51,829 nt of DNA from JBGSOV01 sp041738935 (GTDB taxonomy: Bacteria; Patescibacteriota; Gracilibacteria; CAIRYL01; GCA-016699755). A program made the position numbers and the translations under genes. The stretch lies in contig JBGSOV010000005.1 of assembly GCA_041738935.1 (NCBI GenBank), forward strand, positions 1 to 51,829, written 5' to 3'. Below the pieces are notes generated by a model. It had not been told where the DNA came from. It made no database searches and was given only the letters and a program-made list of their open reading frames with translations. Below, in pieces: positions 8,740 to 17,480 of the stretch. Position 1 is the stretch's first letter. Each line of letters begins with the position of its first letter.

Positions 8740-10020
8740 CTACATCATAATCAAATCATCACGATCTGACCCAACGCCAATCGAATGAATTGGCACTTTC
8801 GTGAGGTTTTCAATTTCGCGACAATAGCGCTGCGCGTTCTCTGGCAAGTCGTCAAAATTGCGGCATTTGCTCAAATCTTCTTGCCAACCCGGCAGTTCGA
8901 CAAATTCCGTTTCGATGTTGTCCAGCAACGAAGTATCCGCCGGAAAGTTCGCCATGCGTTCGCCATCCAAAATATAATCGGTGACGATTTTTATCGTTTC
9001 AAAACCAGTCAAAATATCAAGCTTGGTCAGGTTCCAGCCATCTGCTCCGGTGATTTTTGCAGTATGACGAGCGACAACAGCGTCAAACCACCCACAGCGG
9101 CGTGGACGCCCAGTAGTCGCACCAAACTCGTGTCCGCGTTCGCGGAGTTTTTCGCCATCTTCGTCATGTAATTCGCTCGGAAACGGACCTTCGCCGACAC
9201 GCGTGGTGTAGGCTTTGATGACGCCGAGACTATAATCAATAAACTTTGGCGGCAAACCCGTGCCGCTGCAAGCCCCGGCTGTTGTCGTGTTGCTGCTCGT
9301 AACATATGGGTATGTGCCAAATTCGATATCAAGAAGAGCGCCTTGGGCGCCCTCAATCATTATTTTTTTACCGCTATGGTAAGCAGTGTGTAAGATTTCT
9401 GTCGTATCAACAATGATATCAGTAAATTCCTCAACAAGATCTCGATAAAGCGTTAATTCGCTGGCGGCATCAATGGTAAATCCGTGCCGTATACCACGAC
9501 GAGTAATATTTTCTTGCAGGCGAGCAGCAAAGGCTTCAAAATTGCCGACGAGCATCCCCGCACGAATTCCGCGTCGCGAAACCTTGTCTTCGTATGCTGG
9601 ACCGATACCGCGACAAGTCGTGCCAATTTTATTGCCGCGTTTTTCTTCTTGCATCTTGTCGGCAAGGATGTGATGCTCAAACAAAAGATGTGCTCTGTCC
9701 GAAATAAAAAACCTGCCGCGCGGATCGATGCCTTTTTTGCGTAAAGTACTAAGTTCGTCCATTAGGCTCGGCAGATGCACAACGCAACCATTGCCGATAA
9801 TACAGGTGACGTGCTCGTGCAATATTCCGGACGGAACGAGATGAAAAACATGTTTGGCGCCGTCGACCATAATCGTGTGCCCAGCGTTGGCGCCGCCACT
9901 GGCGCGAACAACGACATCCATTTCGGTGGCGAGTCGGTCGACAATTTTCCCCTTCCCTTCGTCTCCCCATTGCGCCCCAAAAACAACGATTGCCTGAGCC
10001 TCATCGATTCTGTTTGTCAT
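8740..10020 (-). CDS. purA: Adenylosuccinate synthetase
   Basis: Joins IMP and aspartate using GTP to give adenylosuccinate, the first committed step from IMP to AMP. 426 residues, normal for the family. The N-terminus carries the P-loop-like signature GAQWGDEGKGKIVD, and further motifs include SGGANAGHT, the RGIGPAY substrate loop, TTAGACSGTG and GRPRRCGWFD. ATG 10020 gives the expected N-terminus; no Shine-Dalgarno is seen. No purB or other purine gene is adjacent. Divergent from the nnrD-like gene across about 100 bases. Confidence 0.97.
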   Translation of the reverse strand: MTNRIDEAQAIVVFGAQWGDEGKGKIVDRLATEMDVVVRASGGANAGHTIMVDGAKHVFHLVPSGILHEHVTCIIGNGCVVHLPSLMDELSTLRKKGIDPRGRFFISDRAHLLFEHHILADKMQEEKRGNKIGTTCRGIGPAYEDKVSRRGIRAGMLVGNFEAFAARLQENITRRGIRHGFTIDAASELTLYRDLVEEFTDIIVDTTEILHTAYHSGKKIMIEGAQGALLDIEFGTYPYVTSSNTTTAGACSGTGLPPKFIDYSLGVIKAYTTRVGEGPFPSELHDEDGEKLRERGHEFGATTGRPRRCGWFDAVVARHTAKITGADGWNLTKLDILTGFETIKIVTDYILDGERMANFPADTSLLDNIETEFVELPGWQEDLSKCRNFDDLPENAQRYCREIENLTKVPIHSIGVGSDRDDLIMM

Positions 10021-10117
10021 TTCGCGTAAAAAAATAAACCCGTGCCAGTCTGCCGAAAAAAATCAGCTTTGTCATGCCTTCTCGATTTTTTTTTTGATTT
10101 GAGCGACAATGTGTTTG

Positions 10118-10897
10118 ATGCAATATTTTGAGCGCAGCAAAACGGCTACCAAAGGGCAAAACGGCAAAGTCGTCGTTGTTGGTGGTTCGGCGAATATTCA
10201 TGGCGCTCCGATTTTGGCGGCGCTTGGCGCACTTGCTGCGGATGTCGACTTGGTCAGGCTGTTTGTCCCTGCTCATCATGCTGTTGTGGCGCGTTCAAAA
10301 AATCTCAACTTGATGGTCGGCGAACTTTCGGGTGAGCATTTTTTGCACAGCGATGCCGAAATTATTGCCGAAATGGCTACTGAATGGGCGGATGCGGTGG
10401 TAATTGGTTGTGGCTTTTTGGAAGATGATTTTGGCGCAGTCGAAACATTCGTTCACAGTTATCGCGGCAAACTTGTCCTCGATGCCGGAGCTTTATTCCG
10501 ACCGATTCTTGACCTCGTCAAACGCCGCTCGAATGTTCTTCTTACTCCACATGGAGGTGAATTTGAGCGTATGACGGGACTCAAAGACAATGAGGAGAAT
10601 ATCCAAAAAACGGCTGATTATTTTGGTATTACGATTCTCAAAAAAGGCGTTGAAGATATTGTCGCTCAGCCGGGAAAAATATTCATCAGCAAAACCGGTT
10701 GTCCGCAAATGGCGGTTGGCGGAACGGGCGACAGCTTGGCAGGAATTTGTGGTGGTTTGATGGCACGCGGGCACGAACCTTTTGATGCAGCTAAATTAGG
10801 AGCAATACAATGGGGAAAGACTGGCGAAGCACTGGCGAAGGAGCGGCGCGTTTTGTCTGCAGAAATGATGCTCGAACACTTCGCTGCCGGTTTTTAG
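10118..10897 (+). CDS. nnrD: ADP-dependent (S)-NAD(P)H-hydrate dehydratase
   Basis: Repairs hydrated NADH/NADPH back to the active cofactor using ADP. 259 residues of the YjeF C-terminal/ribokinase-like fold: GKVVVVGGSANIHGAP near the start, VIGCGFLEDD, VLDAGALF, LLTPHGGEFERMTG and the nucleotide-binding GGTGDSLAGICGG. The usual LTPH-PGE motif reads LTPHGGEF. The N-terminal epimerase domain (NnrE) of many bacterial fusions is absent. An ATG at 10109 is in frame, but ATG 10118 lies exactly 7 bases after GACAAT (10105-10110) and is preferred. Confidence 0.88.
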   Translation: MQYFERSKTATKGQNGKVVVVGGSANIHGAPILAALGALAADVDLVRLFVPAHHAVVARSKNLNLMVGELSGEHFLHSDAEIIAEMATEWADAVVIGCGFLEDDFGAVETFVHSYRGKLVLDAGALFRPILDLVKRRSNVLLTPHGGEFERMTGLKDNEENIQKTADYFGITILKKGVEDIVAQPGKIFISKTGCPQMAVGGTGDSLAGICGGLMARGHEPFDAAKLGAIQWGKTGEALAKERRVLSAEMMLEHFAAGF

Positions 10898-10919
10898 GCA
10901 GATGAAAAAACACATTTGA

Positions 10920-11810
10920 TTATGCTTCGGCAGTATACAGTTTTCCCCGAAAGCCTTTGCTGCGCAAAATTTTGCCATCGCTGCCAATCAGCATTGCTTC
11001 CACTCCCAAATTTGGCAACAGTTTTTGTGCACGTTCTAAGCCCAATACAAAGAGCGCGGTCGAAAGCGCGTCAGCAACAATTCCCTTGTCTGCCTGCACA
11101 TAGGTCATTAGCATTTGACTTGCCGGAGCCTTGCTCTGCGGATGGACAAGATGATGGCGCTCGCGCCACTTGCGCCGCGAAGGGCTGCTGGCGGCACAAA
11201 ACATATTTTCCACTTCGACTTCACCAATCGCTTGATTGATATTGGTGGGGTGTTCAAAGAGAATTTTCCATGGCTTGTCATTTTCATCTGTGCCGCGCGC
11301 ATACAAATCGCCACCGGCATCAAGCAAGATATTCGGAAATTCCGCAAAATAGGGAAGCATTCGGTCAAGCGCATAACCTTTGCCAAGAGCGCCAAGATCA
11401 ATTGGTGCGGAAAGCGTGACAATATTTTTCTCCACATCAAGAGTGTAGTTGCCCGTTTGTCCTTCTGCCTTTTCGTGAAGCGAATAGTCGGCATCATACC
11501 CCCATCCCGCCAGAATGCTTTGTACCGAGATATCAAAAGCGCCATTTGTTGCCACTTTAATCTGCTCGGAAAATCGTAACAACAAGCTCAGTTCTTCGGA
11601 TATTTGTACTTGTTTTCCTATCTTTCCATTTACAAGCGACAGTTCGCTCGTCGGCAAAAAGCGTGAGAACTGCTGCTCGATTCTTTCACATTCCATAAAT
11701 GCTTGTGCGATTGCTGCAAGAACACTTACTTTTTGCGAATCTGTATCACAAACAACGAGTTTGATTTTACTTCCCAAAAGCTCGCGTGACTCTTCAAATC
11801 GCTGCTTCAT
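10920..11810 (-). CDS. apbE: FAD:protein FMN transferase (ApbE)
   Basis: Transfers FMN from FAD onto a threonine or serine of partner proteins in an Mg-dependent reaction. 296 residues from ATG 11810. Conserved motifs are present: DLGALGKGYALDRM, LLDAGGDLYARG and the C-terminal ADALSTALFVLG with the metal-binding aspartate. No signal peptide or lipobox is visible, unlike many ApbE proteins, which are secreted lipoproteins. The start codon lies inside the 3' end of the FMN-binding lipoprotein gene (17-base overlap), so the enzyme and its likely substrate are translationally coupled. A longer start at 11843 is possible but less likely. Confidence 0.9.
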   Translation of the reverse strand: MKQRFEESRELLGSKIKLVVCDTDSQKVSVLAAIAQAFMECERIEQQFSRFLPTSELSLVNGKIGKQVQISEELSLLLRFSEQIKVATNGAFDISVQSILAGWGYDADYSLHEKAEGQTGNYTLDVEKNIVTLSAPIDLGALGKGYALDRMLPYFAEFPNILLDAGGDLYARGTDENDKPWKILFEHPTNINQAIGEVEVENMFCAASSPSRRKWRERHHLVHPQSKAPASQMLMTYVQADKGIVADALSTALFVLGLERAQKLLPNLGVEAMLIGSDGKILRSKGFRGKLYTAEA

Positions 11811-12501
11811 CGCGGATTTTTTGTACGGCTTTGGCAAAACCATCCGTTATTTGATCGCTGTCACTCACACTGCTCAGTTTGTCAATATCTTCGAGTTTGC
11901 GTCCTATAACGAGCGCGCCAATCTCATCAGCAAATTGTTCTTGTATTCGTCGAATAGCAGCGCTGCGCGCGCGCGGCGTGATACTGATATTCATCACTTT
12001 GTCGTCTTCTACCACAATTTCTACCTCAATATTCTCGTTGCCATTCGAACCTTGATAGCTGCCAGTTGCTCGATAAACGCCGTCATTGTATTGTTTTGAT
12101 GCTGCATCTTCAGTTTTTGTCGCTTGAATTTTTGGGGAGACCGATGCTTTGGTGATAGTTTTGGTTGCTTTTGGCGAAGCTGTCGGACTTGCCAAAATGT
12201 CTTCTTCGATTGCTTCCTCGTCTTCCTCTTCTTCTGCTGTATTATTGCTTGTGCCGCCGCCCCAGAGACTATCAATCATCTCGGCGATTTCGTCTTCCGG
12301 AATGCTCTCGGTCAAGCTGGTGGGCGAAGCAGTTGCTGCTACTGAAACAAATGGCGAAGTGTCAACTACTGGCAACACTTGAGCTACAGAAGCCATTTTT
12401 TCGGCTTCGGGTTGTGACTCTTGAGGTGTATTATTACCGCAAGCAGAGAGTCCGACGCTGCCAAAAAGGGCGCAGGAGAGAAAAAGGATTTTTTTGTTCA
12501 T
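11794..12501 (-). CDS. FMN-binding-domain lipoprotein, probable ApbE substrate
   Basis: 235 residues. The signal peptide ends in lipobox LSAC (cysteine about 21), then a long Ser/Thr/Pro- and Glu-rich linker (about 25-135), then an FMN_bind domain starting DGVYRATGSYQG and ending near QITDGFAKAVQKI. The flavinylation motif is usually SGA(T/S)-x-T; here the matching segment reads SVSDSDQIT, so the acceptor residue is uncertain. The protein should sit on the outer face of the membrane as an electron carrier. Co-transcribed with apbE and divergent from the RnfD/NqrB-like gene, pointing to a joint role in flavin-based electron transfer across or outside the membrane. Confidence 0.82.
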   Translation of the reverse strand: MNKKILFLSCALFGSVGLSACGNNTPQESQPEAEKMASVAQVLPVVDTSPFVSVAATASPTSLTESIPEDEIAEMIDSLWGGGTSNNTAEEEEDEEAIEEDILASPTASPKATKTITKASVSPKIQATKTEDAASKQYNDGVYRATGSYQGSNGNENIEVEIVVEDDKVMNISITPRARSAAIRRIQEQFADEIGALVIGRKLEDIDKLSSVSDSDQITDGFAKAVQKIRDEAAI

Positions 12502-12515
12502 GTATAAGCAAGGAG

Positions 12516-12551
12516 CGAGTATATTATATCTGTTTTCCTGTTTTGATTCAA
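12516..12551 (-). promoter_or_regulatory. Promoter of the FMN-lipoprotein/apbE operon
   Basis: On the minus strand TTGAAT (12551-12546), 17 bases, TATAAT (12528-12523). Transcription would start near 12516, about 15 bases before the ATG. The -35 box abuts the start codon of the divergent RnfD-like gene, so transcription of the two units could interfere or be co-regulated. The leader has no Shine-Dalgarno. Confidence 0.65.
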
Positions 12552-12552
12552 T

Positions 12553-13401
12553 ATGCGGATTCCAATTATTTTTTCTCCCATTTGTCAGGCTATATTACTC
12601 TTAAGCGCCCTGATGGCTCTTCTTGTTTTTCCAGCAACAACTTTTGCATCGGCGGAAGGTATTCATTTTATCCAGATTTTTGGCTGGGGTGGAATCATCT
12701 TTTTTGCACTACGTTTTTTGACAGGAATCAAAAAGGCGCCAGAATCGCTTTTTGTTACTTTGGCACTGATGTTTTTGCTCCTGAGCCCACTCACTACTGA
12801 TTGGACTTTTGGGTTTCATTCGATTGTTTTGTTTTGCATGGTGGCAGTTGCGGTTGCTAGTAAATATTTTCTCGAAATTCTCGGTCGACCAATCATTAAT
12901 CCCGCAGTGCTTGCTGTTCTGTTCGGGCTTTTTGTGGCAAGATTGATTCCATCTGTGACGATTGTCGCCAACGCTGAGCGGCTGACTTTTGATCAACTCT
13001 TTAGCGTTGGCGGTATTTCCATCTCGTGGGTGGCGCTGCTGCTTGCGATATGGATTTTTTGGGGATTGCCCAAGTGGGATCGCACGCACGTGCTTACTGC
13101 TTTTTTTGTTGCTTGTGCGCTGTTTGCTTTTTTACTGGGCGGCGCTTCTCGTGTTGCTGAGTTTTTTAGCACAAATCCGTTTTTTTATTTGTTCGCTGCC
13201 TTTTTGCTGACTGACCCAAAAACTTCTCCCGACCAACATCGCGGACAATGGCTCTTCGGTTTTTTGGTTGCTGTGCTTGTATTTATTCCGCAAATAGCGC
13301 CATTGGGCGATATTCCTTTTATTCAAGATTACGCACTTTTGCTGGCGTTGGCACTTGCTAATATCGGTTTGGTTGTGTTTGATGCAATCCGTTTGGGTTG
13401 A
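12553..13401 (+). CDS. RnfD/NqrB-family-like polytopic membrane protein
   Basis: 282 residues with about eight or nine membrane segments. Two family hallmarks stand out: SKYFLEILGRPIINPAVLAV (about 98-118; RnfD/NqrB have SKYxxRxxGRHIFNP) and FAAFLLTDPKTSP (about 213-225; RnfD/NqrB have FFMxTDPxTSP). The SGAT motif that carries covalent FMN in classical RnfD and NqrB is not seen. No other rnf or nqr subunit is present. It is divergent from the FMN-binding lipoprotein and apbE genes, which suggests it passes electrons to or from that flavoprotein. It could instead bind riboflavin or quinone; function is inferred. Confidence 0.75.
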   Translation: MRIPIIFSPICQAILLLSALMALLVFPATTFASAEGIHFIQIFGWGGIIFFALRFLTGIKKAPESLFVTLALMFLLLSPLTTDWTFGFHSIVLFCMVAVAVASKYFLEILGRPIINPAVLAVLFGLFVARLIPSVTIVANAERLTFDQLFSVGGISISWVALLLAIWIFWGLPKWDRTHVLTAFFVACALFAFLLGGASRVAEFFSTNPFFYLFAAFLLTDPKTSPDQHRGQWLFGFLVAVLVFIPQIAPLGDIPFIQDYALLLALALANIGLVVFDAIRLG

Positions 13402-13944
13402 TTATTCTTTCCACTTGATATTGCAGCCCATGCTGGGGATTTGTTCGTTGACCGGAACTATTTTTCCCGCGAGTACCGCATCAATCCCGATGCGTAATTC
13501 TTCTTTGGTCACGGCGTTTTCGTTTTGCCAATTGTCGTCGATGCGACCGTGGTAGACGAGCGTGCGATTTTTATCAAAAACAAAAACATCTGGTGTGCAA
13601 ACCGCATGGTACGCTTTTGCCACTTGCTGGCTTTCGTCGTACAAGTACACAAAATCAAGCGGAAGCTCGTGCATTGCAGCAAACGAGTCTTGTGGATAAT
13701 CGGTCGCATCATTGGCATTGATGCTAACGAAACGGACTTTCTCGATTGTATACAGCTTCGCCAGACGATTGAGGCGTGGCAAAACAGCTTTGACATAAGG
13801 GCAATGATTGCACATAAAAATCACTACGAGTACTTCGCTCTCCGCAAACGATGAGAGCGAATATGTCTCGCCGTCAGTCGCTGGTAAGGAAAAATCCGGC
13901 GCAACCATGCCGAGTAATTCTTCAAGCGAATGCGTCAGTGACAT
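13402..13944 (-). CDS. Thioredoxin-like (AhpC/TSA-type) protein with CNHC motif
   Basis: 180 residues and no signal peptide. It has a redoxin fold: APDFSLPATDGETYSLSSF at the start, the active-site-like FMCNHCPYVKAVLPRL (about 53-68), VCTPDVFVFDK with the cis-proline, and a conserved end MGCNIKWK. The family is the cytosolic thioredoxin-like group typically annotated as thioredoxin family or redoxin domain protein; the true substrate is not known. It lies 15 bases after the lipoprotein gene upstream on the same strand, probably one operon, and its stop abuts the stop of the convergent RnfD-like gene. Confidence 0.82.
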   Translation of the reverse strand: MSLTHSLEELLGMVAPDFSLPATDGETYSLSSFAESEVLVVIFMCNHCPYVKAVLPRLNRLAKLYTIEKVRFVSINANDATDYPQDSFAAMHELPLDFVYLYDESQQVAKAYHAVCTPDVFVFDKNRTLVYHGRIDDNWQNENAVTKEELRIGIDAVLAGKIVPVNEQIPSMGCNIKWKE

Positions 13945-13959
13945 CTTTTATGAAAAAAA

Positions 13960-14778
13960 TTATGGCTGTAAAACGACAATGTTTGCGTCGTAGTAATAGC
14001 GATACGTACGACCATTATCGGCAGGAAAATTGACAAATGCGCCATCGCGATTACCAAATTCGGTTACGACAGCATCTTTGGCGCCATCAAGCAGTAACGC
14101 TGGTTCCAATTTTCGCGAATCTGTACGAAATTTGAGCAGGACAAATTGCAATGTGTCGCCGCGTTCTGCTCCCAAGAAAAATGCCATATTCCCTTCGGTA
14201 CTGACGCAACCACCAAACAAGTCACTGGTTTCTAAAAAGCCATTTGCAAAGCGGATTTGCGCGGCATTGAGACTGTCGGCAAATGAACTAAACCAACTTT
14301 CTTGGAGCAAAGTTTGCAGTTGTCCACATTTGCGAAAAGCGTACGCGGGTTGTTCGCTGCCAGTAATAGTCTTTGCCAACAGCTGCAGATGCGATTCGCT
14401 GAGTCCATCAAATCCGGCTGGTGATGCAGATTCCGCTTTTTGCGAAAGTTCTTCTTGGGCAAGAAGCAGCTTTTTTTGCAGCGATTCGACTTCGAGCGCG
14501 AGTTCGGTGTTTTGTTCACGCAAGGCAACATCATTCATAACTTGGTCATTGGCGGGAGAAGCGCTTGGATTTGGTGAAAAACCAGGACTGGCACTCGGAC
14601 TTATTTCTGGAGAAGCATTTGGATCAAGCGGTGTCGGACTGGGAGTATTGGATGGCGAACCTTCAAGCGAAATCACATAATCTGGTGGAAATTGTCCTAC
14701 TTCATCGGGTGGAGTTTCTTGTGGTGTTGCGCATGCTGTCAAAAAGAGGAGACCTCCGAGGAGTAATGATTTTTTCAT
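13960..14778 (-). CDS. Lipoprotein with Ser/Pro linker and coiled coil, unknown function
   Basis: 272 residues. N-terminal signal peptide with lipobox LTAC (cysteine about 16), a Pro/Ser/Asn-rich linker of about 60 residues with repeated SPSAS- and NPSAS-like units, a short coiled coil (about 82-115), then a compact domain of about 150 residues ending TYRYYYDANIVVLQP. The linker would space the C-terminal domain away from the membrane. I do not recognise the C-terminal domain. Upstream of and probably co-transcribed with the thioredoxin-like gene. Confidence 0.75.
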   Translation of the reverse strand: MKKSLLLGGLLFLTACATPQETPPDEVGQFPPDYVISLEGSPSNTPSPTPLDPNASPEISPSASPGFSPNPSASPANDQVMNDVALREQNTELALEVESLQKKLLLAQEELSQKAESASPAGFDGLSESHLQLLAKTITGSEQPAYAFRKCGQLQTLLQESWFSSFADSLNAAQIRFANGFLETSDLFGGCVSTEGNMAFFLGAERGDTLQFVLLKFRTDSRKLEPALLLDGAKDAVVTEFGNRDGAFVNFPADNGRTYRYYYDANIVVLQP

Positions 14779-15021
14779 GAACCGGAAAAAAATAAAGCGA
14801 AGTTAGTGTTAGTCTGTCAGATTTGCAACAAATCGTCAAAACGAACACAACTACTTTTAATTTCTATGAGAGTAAATCAAGCTTGCGGACTGTTGACTTT
14901 CTGCTGCTTTCTGAGGAAAATGCCACAGAATATTTGATATTCGCCTGATTTTTTTTCGCTCCGCTTTTTGCAGCGTTTCCAGATTCTGCCAGACGCACAA
15001 TATTTCTGAGAACACGCCTCT

Positions 15022-16032
15022 ATGAAAACTTCTCGCGAAATCGTTGCAGAGGCATGGCATCTTACTATCGAGCATCGCGCGAAGTTGTTTCGCTATGGAT
15101 TTGTGCCGTCGTTTTTTTCAATCCTCGTGACGGCAATGTACGTTTATTACCAAGTGCAGGCGTTTCGATATTCGCCGCTTTTTTCGGATGGAAAAGAGCA
15201 TTTTCAAATCGCAATTGCACGTGATCTTTTGGGCTTTACGACGCAAAGTACGCTGGTTTTTTCACTCTCGCTGTTTGCAGTGATTGTGTTATTAATCGGT
15301 TGGTATTTTGCTCCCATGCTCTGTCGCGCTGCTATTGTGCAATTGGTCACACAAGCTCGCAATGGCGAAAAAGTCGAACGCGGTTTTTCGTCTTCGTTGC
15401 TGCGTTTTTTCCCTATTTTTCAGATTTCTCTGCTCAAAAGAAGTTTGGCGCCGTTTAGCTTTTTGACCGAATTCGGTTTTGTGGCACGCAATCTTACCGG
15501 AGGAATCATGCTTATTGCGCCATTGCTCTTTTTCTTTGGCGTAATTGGACTGATTTTTCTCTTTTTTGCTTCCTTTACAACGCAAGTGATTATGCTCAAA
15601 GGCGAAGGTTTTGCTGGTGCTATCAAGATTTCTTTCCAAACCGTGCTGCAAAATTTTGGACAGACTTTCAAAATCATGCTCCTCTTTTTATTTGTCGAAT
15701 TGCGGGTGATTCTTAATGTGCTCATTGTGCTCTTTTTGCCAATTGCTCTGGTCGGACTGACTGGTGTCTTTGCCAGCATGGCTTCGCAAACAGTCGGAAT
15801 CGTCATTGCGGGTTTGGTGCTCTTGGCGCTTATTTTTATCGCGGCGTATTTAACAGGAATCCTCTTTGTATTTTCTGAGGCGATGTGGACAATTGCATTT
15901 CTGCACTTCAGTGAAAATCAAGATGCTGTCGAGGAACAGTCAAGTCTTCCGCCAACTTCGACCGCAATTTCGCCGCAATCTGCTTCTGAAGCATCGACTG
16001 ATTACAATGTCGTGAGTTATACTCACATATGA
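15022..16032 (+). CDS. Polytopic membrane protein, unknown function
   Basis: 336 residues with about six hydrophobic segments, the first at about 27-46 after a basic N-terminus (MKTSREIVAEAWHLTIEHR), and a soluble Ser/Thr-rich tail of about 40 residues. The layout resembles uncharacterised DUF975/glycerophosphodiesterase-type membrane domains common in CPR genomes, but I cannot assign it. Its TGA overlaps the nadB start (ATGA), so the two are translationally coupled. The 243 bases upstream (14779-15021) hold no gene that I can support. Confidence 0.75.
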   Translation: MKTSREIVAEAWHLTIEHRAKLFRYGFVPSFFSILVTAMYVYYQVQAFRYSPLFSDGKEHFQIAIARDLLGFTTQSTLVFSLSLFAVIVLLIGWYFAPMLCRAAIVQLVTQARNGEKVERGFSSSLLRFFPIFQISLLKRSLAPFSFLTEFGFVARNLTGGIMLIAPLLFFFGVIGLIFLFFASFTTQVIMLKGEGFAGAIKISFQTVLQNFGQTFKIMLLFLFVELRVILNVLIVLFLPIALVGLTGVFASMASQTVGIVIAGLVLLALIFIAAYLTGILFVFSEAMWTIAFLHFSENQDAVEEQSSLPPTSTAISPQSASEASTDYNVVSYTHI

Positions 16033-17474
16033 TGGTTACTGATTTTCTTGTCGTTGGGAGCGGAATTGCCGGAATGAGCGCCGCTTTGCGCCTTGCTGAA
16101 TTAGGGCAGGTGGTGTTACTTTCTAAAAAAAATTTACTCTCGGGATCAACGCCATATGCCCAAGGAGGAATCAGCGGAGTGCGTTTTGCCGAAGTACGTC
16201 ATGACTCGATTCGATCACATTTTGAAGACACTCTTACGGCGGGAGCGGGGCACAACAACCCAACAGTTGTCGAACTGCTCGTAAAAGAAGCAGGAAACGC
16301 ACTCCATTTTTTAGAAGAATGCGGCGTACACTTTGATGATTCCCTTCATCTCGAGGGGGGTCACAGCGTGCCACGCGTTTGGCATATTGCTGATCACACA
16401 GGAATGTCTATCGCTACCGCTTTGCGCAACAATGTACGCGCTTCTGACGCGATTACTGTTGTCGAAGTTGCAGATGTGATTGATCTCCTCGTACGCGACC
16501 AGACAGTACATGGCGCAGAGTTTGTGCATCGCGATGAAACGCATCGCATTTTTGCCAAGCGCACAGTGCTTGCCACCGGCGGAGCGGGACAGATTTTTGC
16601 CAAAACCACCAACCCACCCGAAGTAACTGGCGACGGCATCGCGCTCGCAGTTCGTGCGGGGGCTTTTAAAAAAGATCTCGAGTTTATTCAGTTTCATCCG
16701 ACGGCTTTTTTGGCTGAACGTTCGCCACTCTTTTTACTCACCGAAGCTTTGCGCGGCTATGGTGCTCGTATCGTCAGTGAAAACGGCATTGCTATTTGCG
16801 ATGCGCTCGCTCCGCGTGATCAAGTCGCGCGACACATTATTTTTGCTCAGCGCGCAGGAAAAGTATTTTTGGATTTTTCAGAACACTCGTCTTCATTTTG
16901 GCAAGAACGCTTCCCCGAAATTACTCACACACTGCAAAACGAAGGGTTTGTCTTAGGGCAAGACAAGATTCCTATTACTCCGGCGGCACACTTTTTTTGT
17001 GGAGGAATCGAAAGCGACTTGCGTGGTCGTACCAACCTTGCGCACTTGTCTGTCGTGGGCGAAGTCGCATGTACTGGCGTACATGGAGCAAATCGTTTGG
17101 CGAGTAATTCGCTGCTCGAGGGCGTTGTTTTTGCCAAACAGGTTGCAGATGATTTTGCTGCTGAGGCAAACAAAAAACAACTCGGGTCTCCGGATGTACA
17201 TGCTTTGTACAAAACCAACGAATATTTTCCAGATACGAGGAGCGACACCGAAATTCAAAAGTGCATTCGTCAAATCTGCTGGGATTATTTGGGTATTGTT
17301 CGTTCGCAGCCTAACATTGCCCGAGCAATGAGCGAATTAAACCTGTTGACACCAACGGGCACGAAGACCAAAATTCTCCAAGCGGTGGCAATCTTTGTCG
17401 CCGAAGCCGCCGCCGCTCGCAAGCACTCACTCGGTTGTCATTACCTGATTGACGAAGGCGCAATTTCTTCCTGA
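16029..17474 (+). CDS. nadB: L-aspartate oxidase
   Basis: FAD enzyme that oxidises L-aspartate to iminoaspartate, the first step of de novo NAD synthesis. 481 residues. The FAD dinucleotide fold is at the N-terminus (VVGSGIAGMSAAL), with YAQGGISG, GGHSVPRVWH, the substrate region DLEFIQFHPTAF, LLTEALRGYGARIV and the C-terminal FAD signature GANRLASNSLLEGVVF. Succinate dehydrogenase is excluded by length and by the lack of neighbouring sdh genes. nadA and nadC are absent here. It overlaps the preceding membrane-protein gene by four bases. Confidence 0.9.
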   Translation: MMVTDFLVVGSGIAGMSAALRLAELGQVVLLSKKNLLSGSTPYAQGGISGVRFAEVRHDSIRSHFEDTLTAGAGHNNPTVVELLVKEAGNALHFLEECGVHFDDSLHLEGGHSVPRVWHIADHTGMSIATALRNNVRASDAITVVEVADVIDLLVRDQTVHGAEFVHRDETHRIFAKRTVLATGGAGQIFAKTTNPPEVTGDGIALAVRAGAFKKDLEFIQFHPTAFLAERSPLFLLTEALRGYGARIVSENGIAICDALAPRDQVARHIIFAQRAGKVFLDFSEHSSSFWQERFPEITHTLQNEGFVLGQDKIPITPAAHFFCGGIESDLRGRTNLAHLSVVGEVACTGVHGANRLASNSLLEGVVFAKQVADDFAAEANKKQLGSPDVHALYKTNEYFPDTRSDTEIQKCIRQICWDYLGIVRSQPNIARAMSELNLLTPTGTKTKILQAVAIFVAEAAAARKHSLGCHYLIDEGAISS

Positions 17475-17480
17475 TTTCTC

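Noticed and set aside
12165..12800. 211-codon frame across the FMN-lipoprotein/RnfD-like intergenic region
   Set aside because: It covers the divergent promoter region and is Leu/Arg-rich antisense to the lipoprotein's low-complexity linker.
12553..13401. Complete Rnf or Nqr complex
   Set aside because: Only a single RnfD/NqrB-like subunit is present; none of RnfA, B, C, E or G-type neighbours is found apart from the FMN_bind lipoprotein.
16029..17474. Succinate dehydrogenase/fumarate reductase flavoprotein
   Set aside because: Length (481 aa) and motif order fit L-aspartate oxidase, and no sdhB/C/D-type gene is adjacent.
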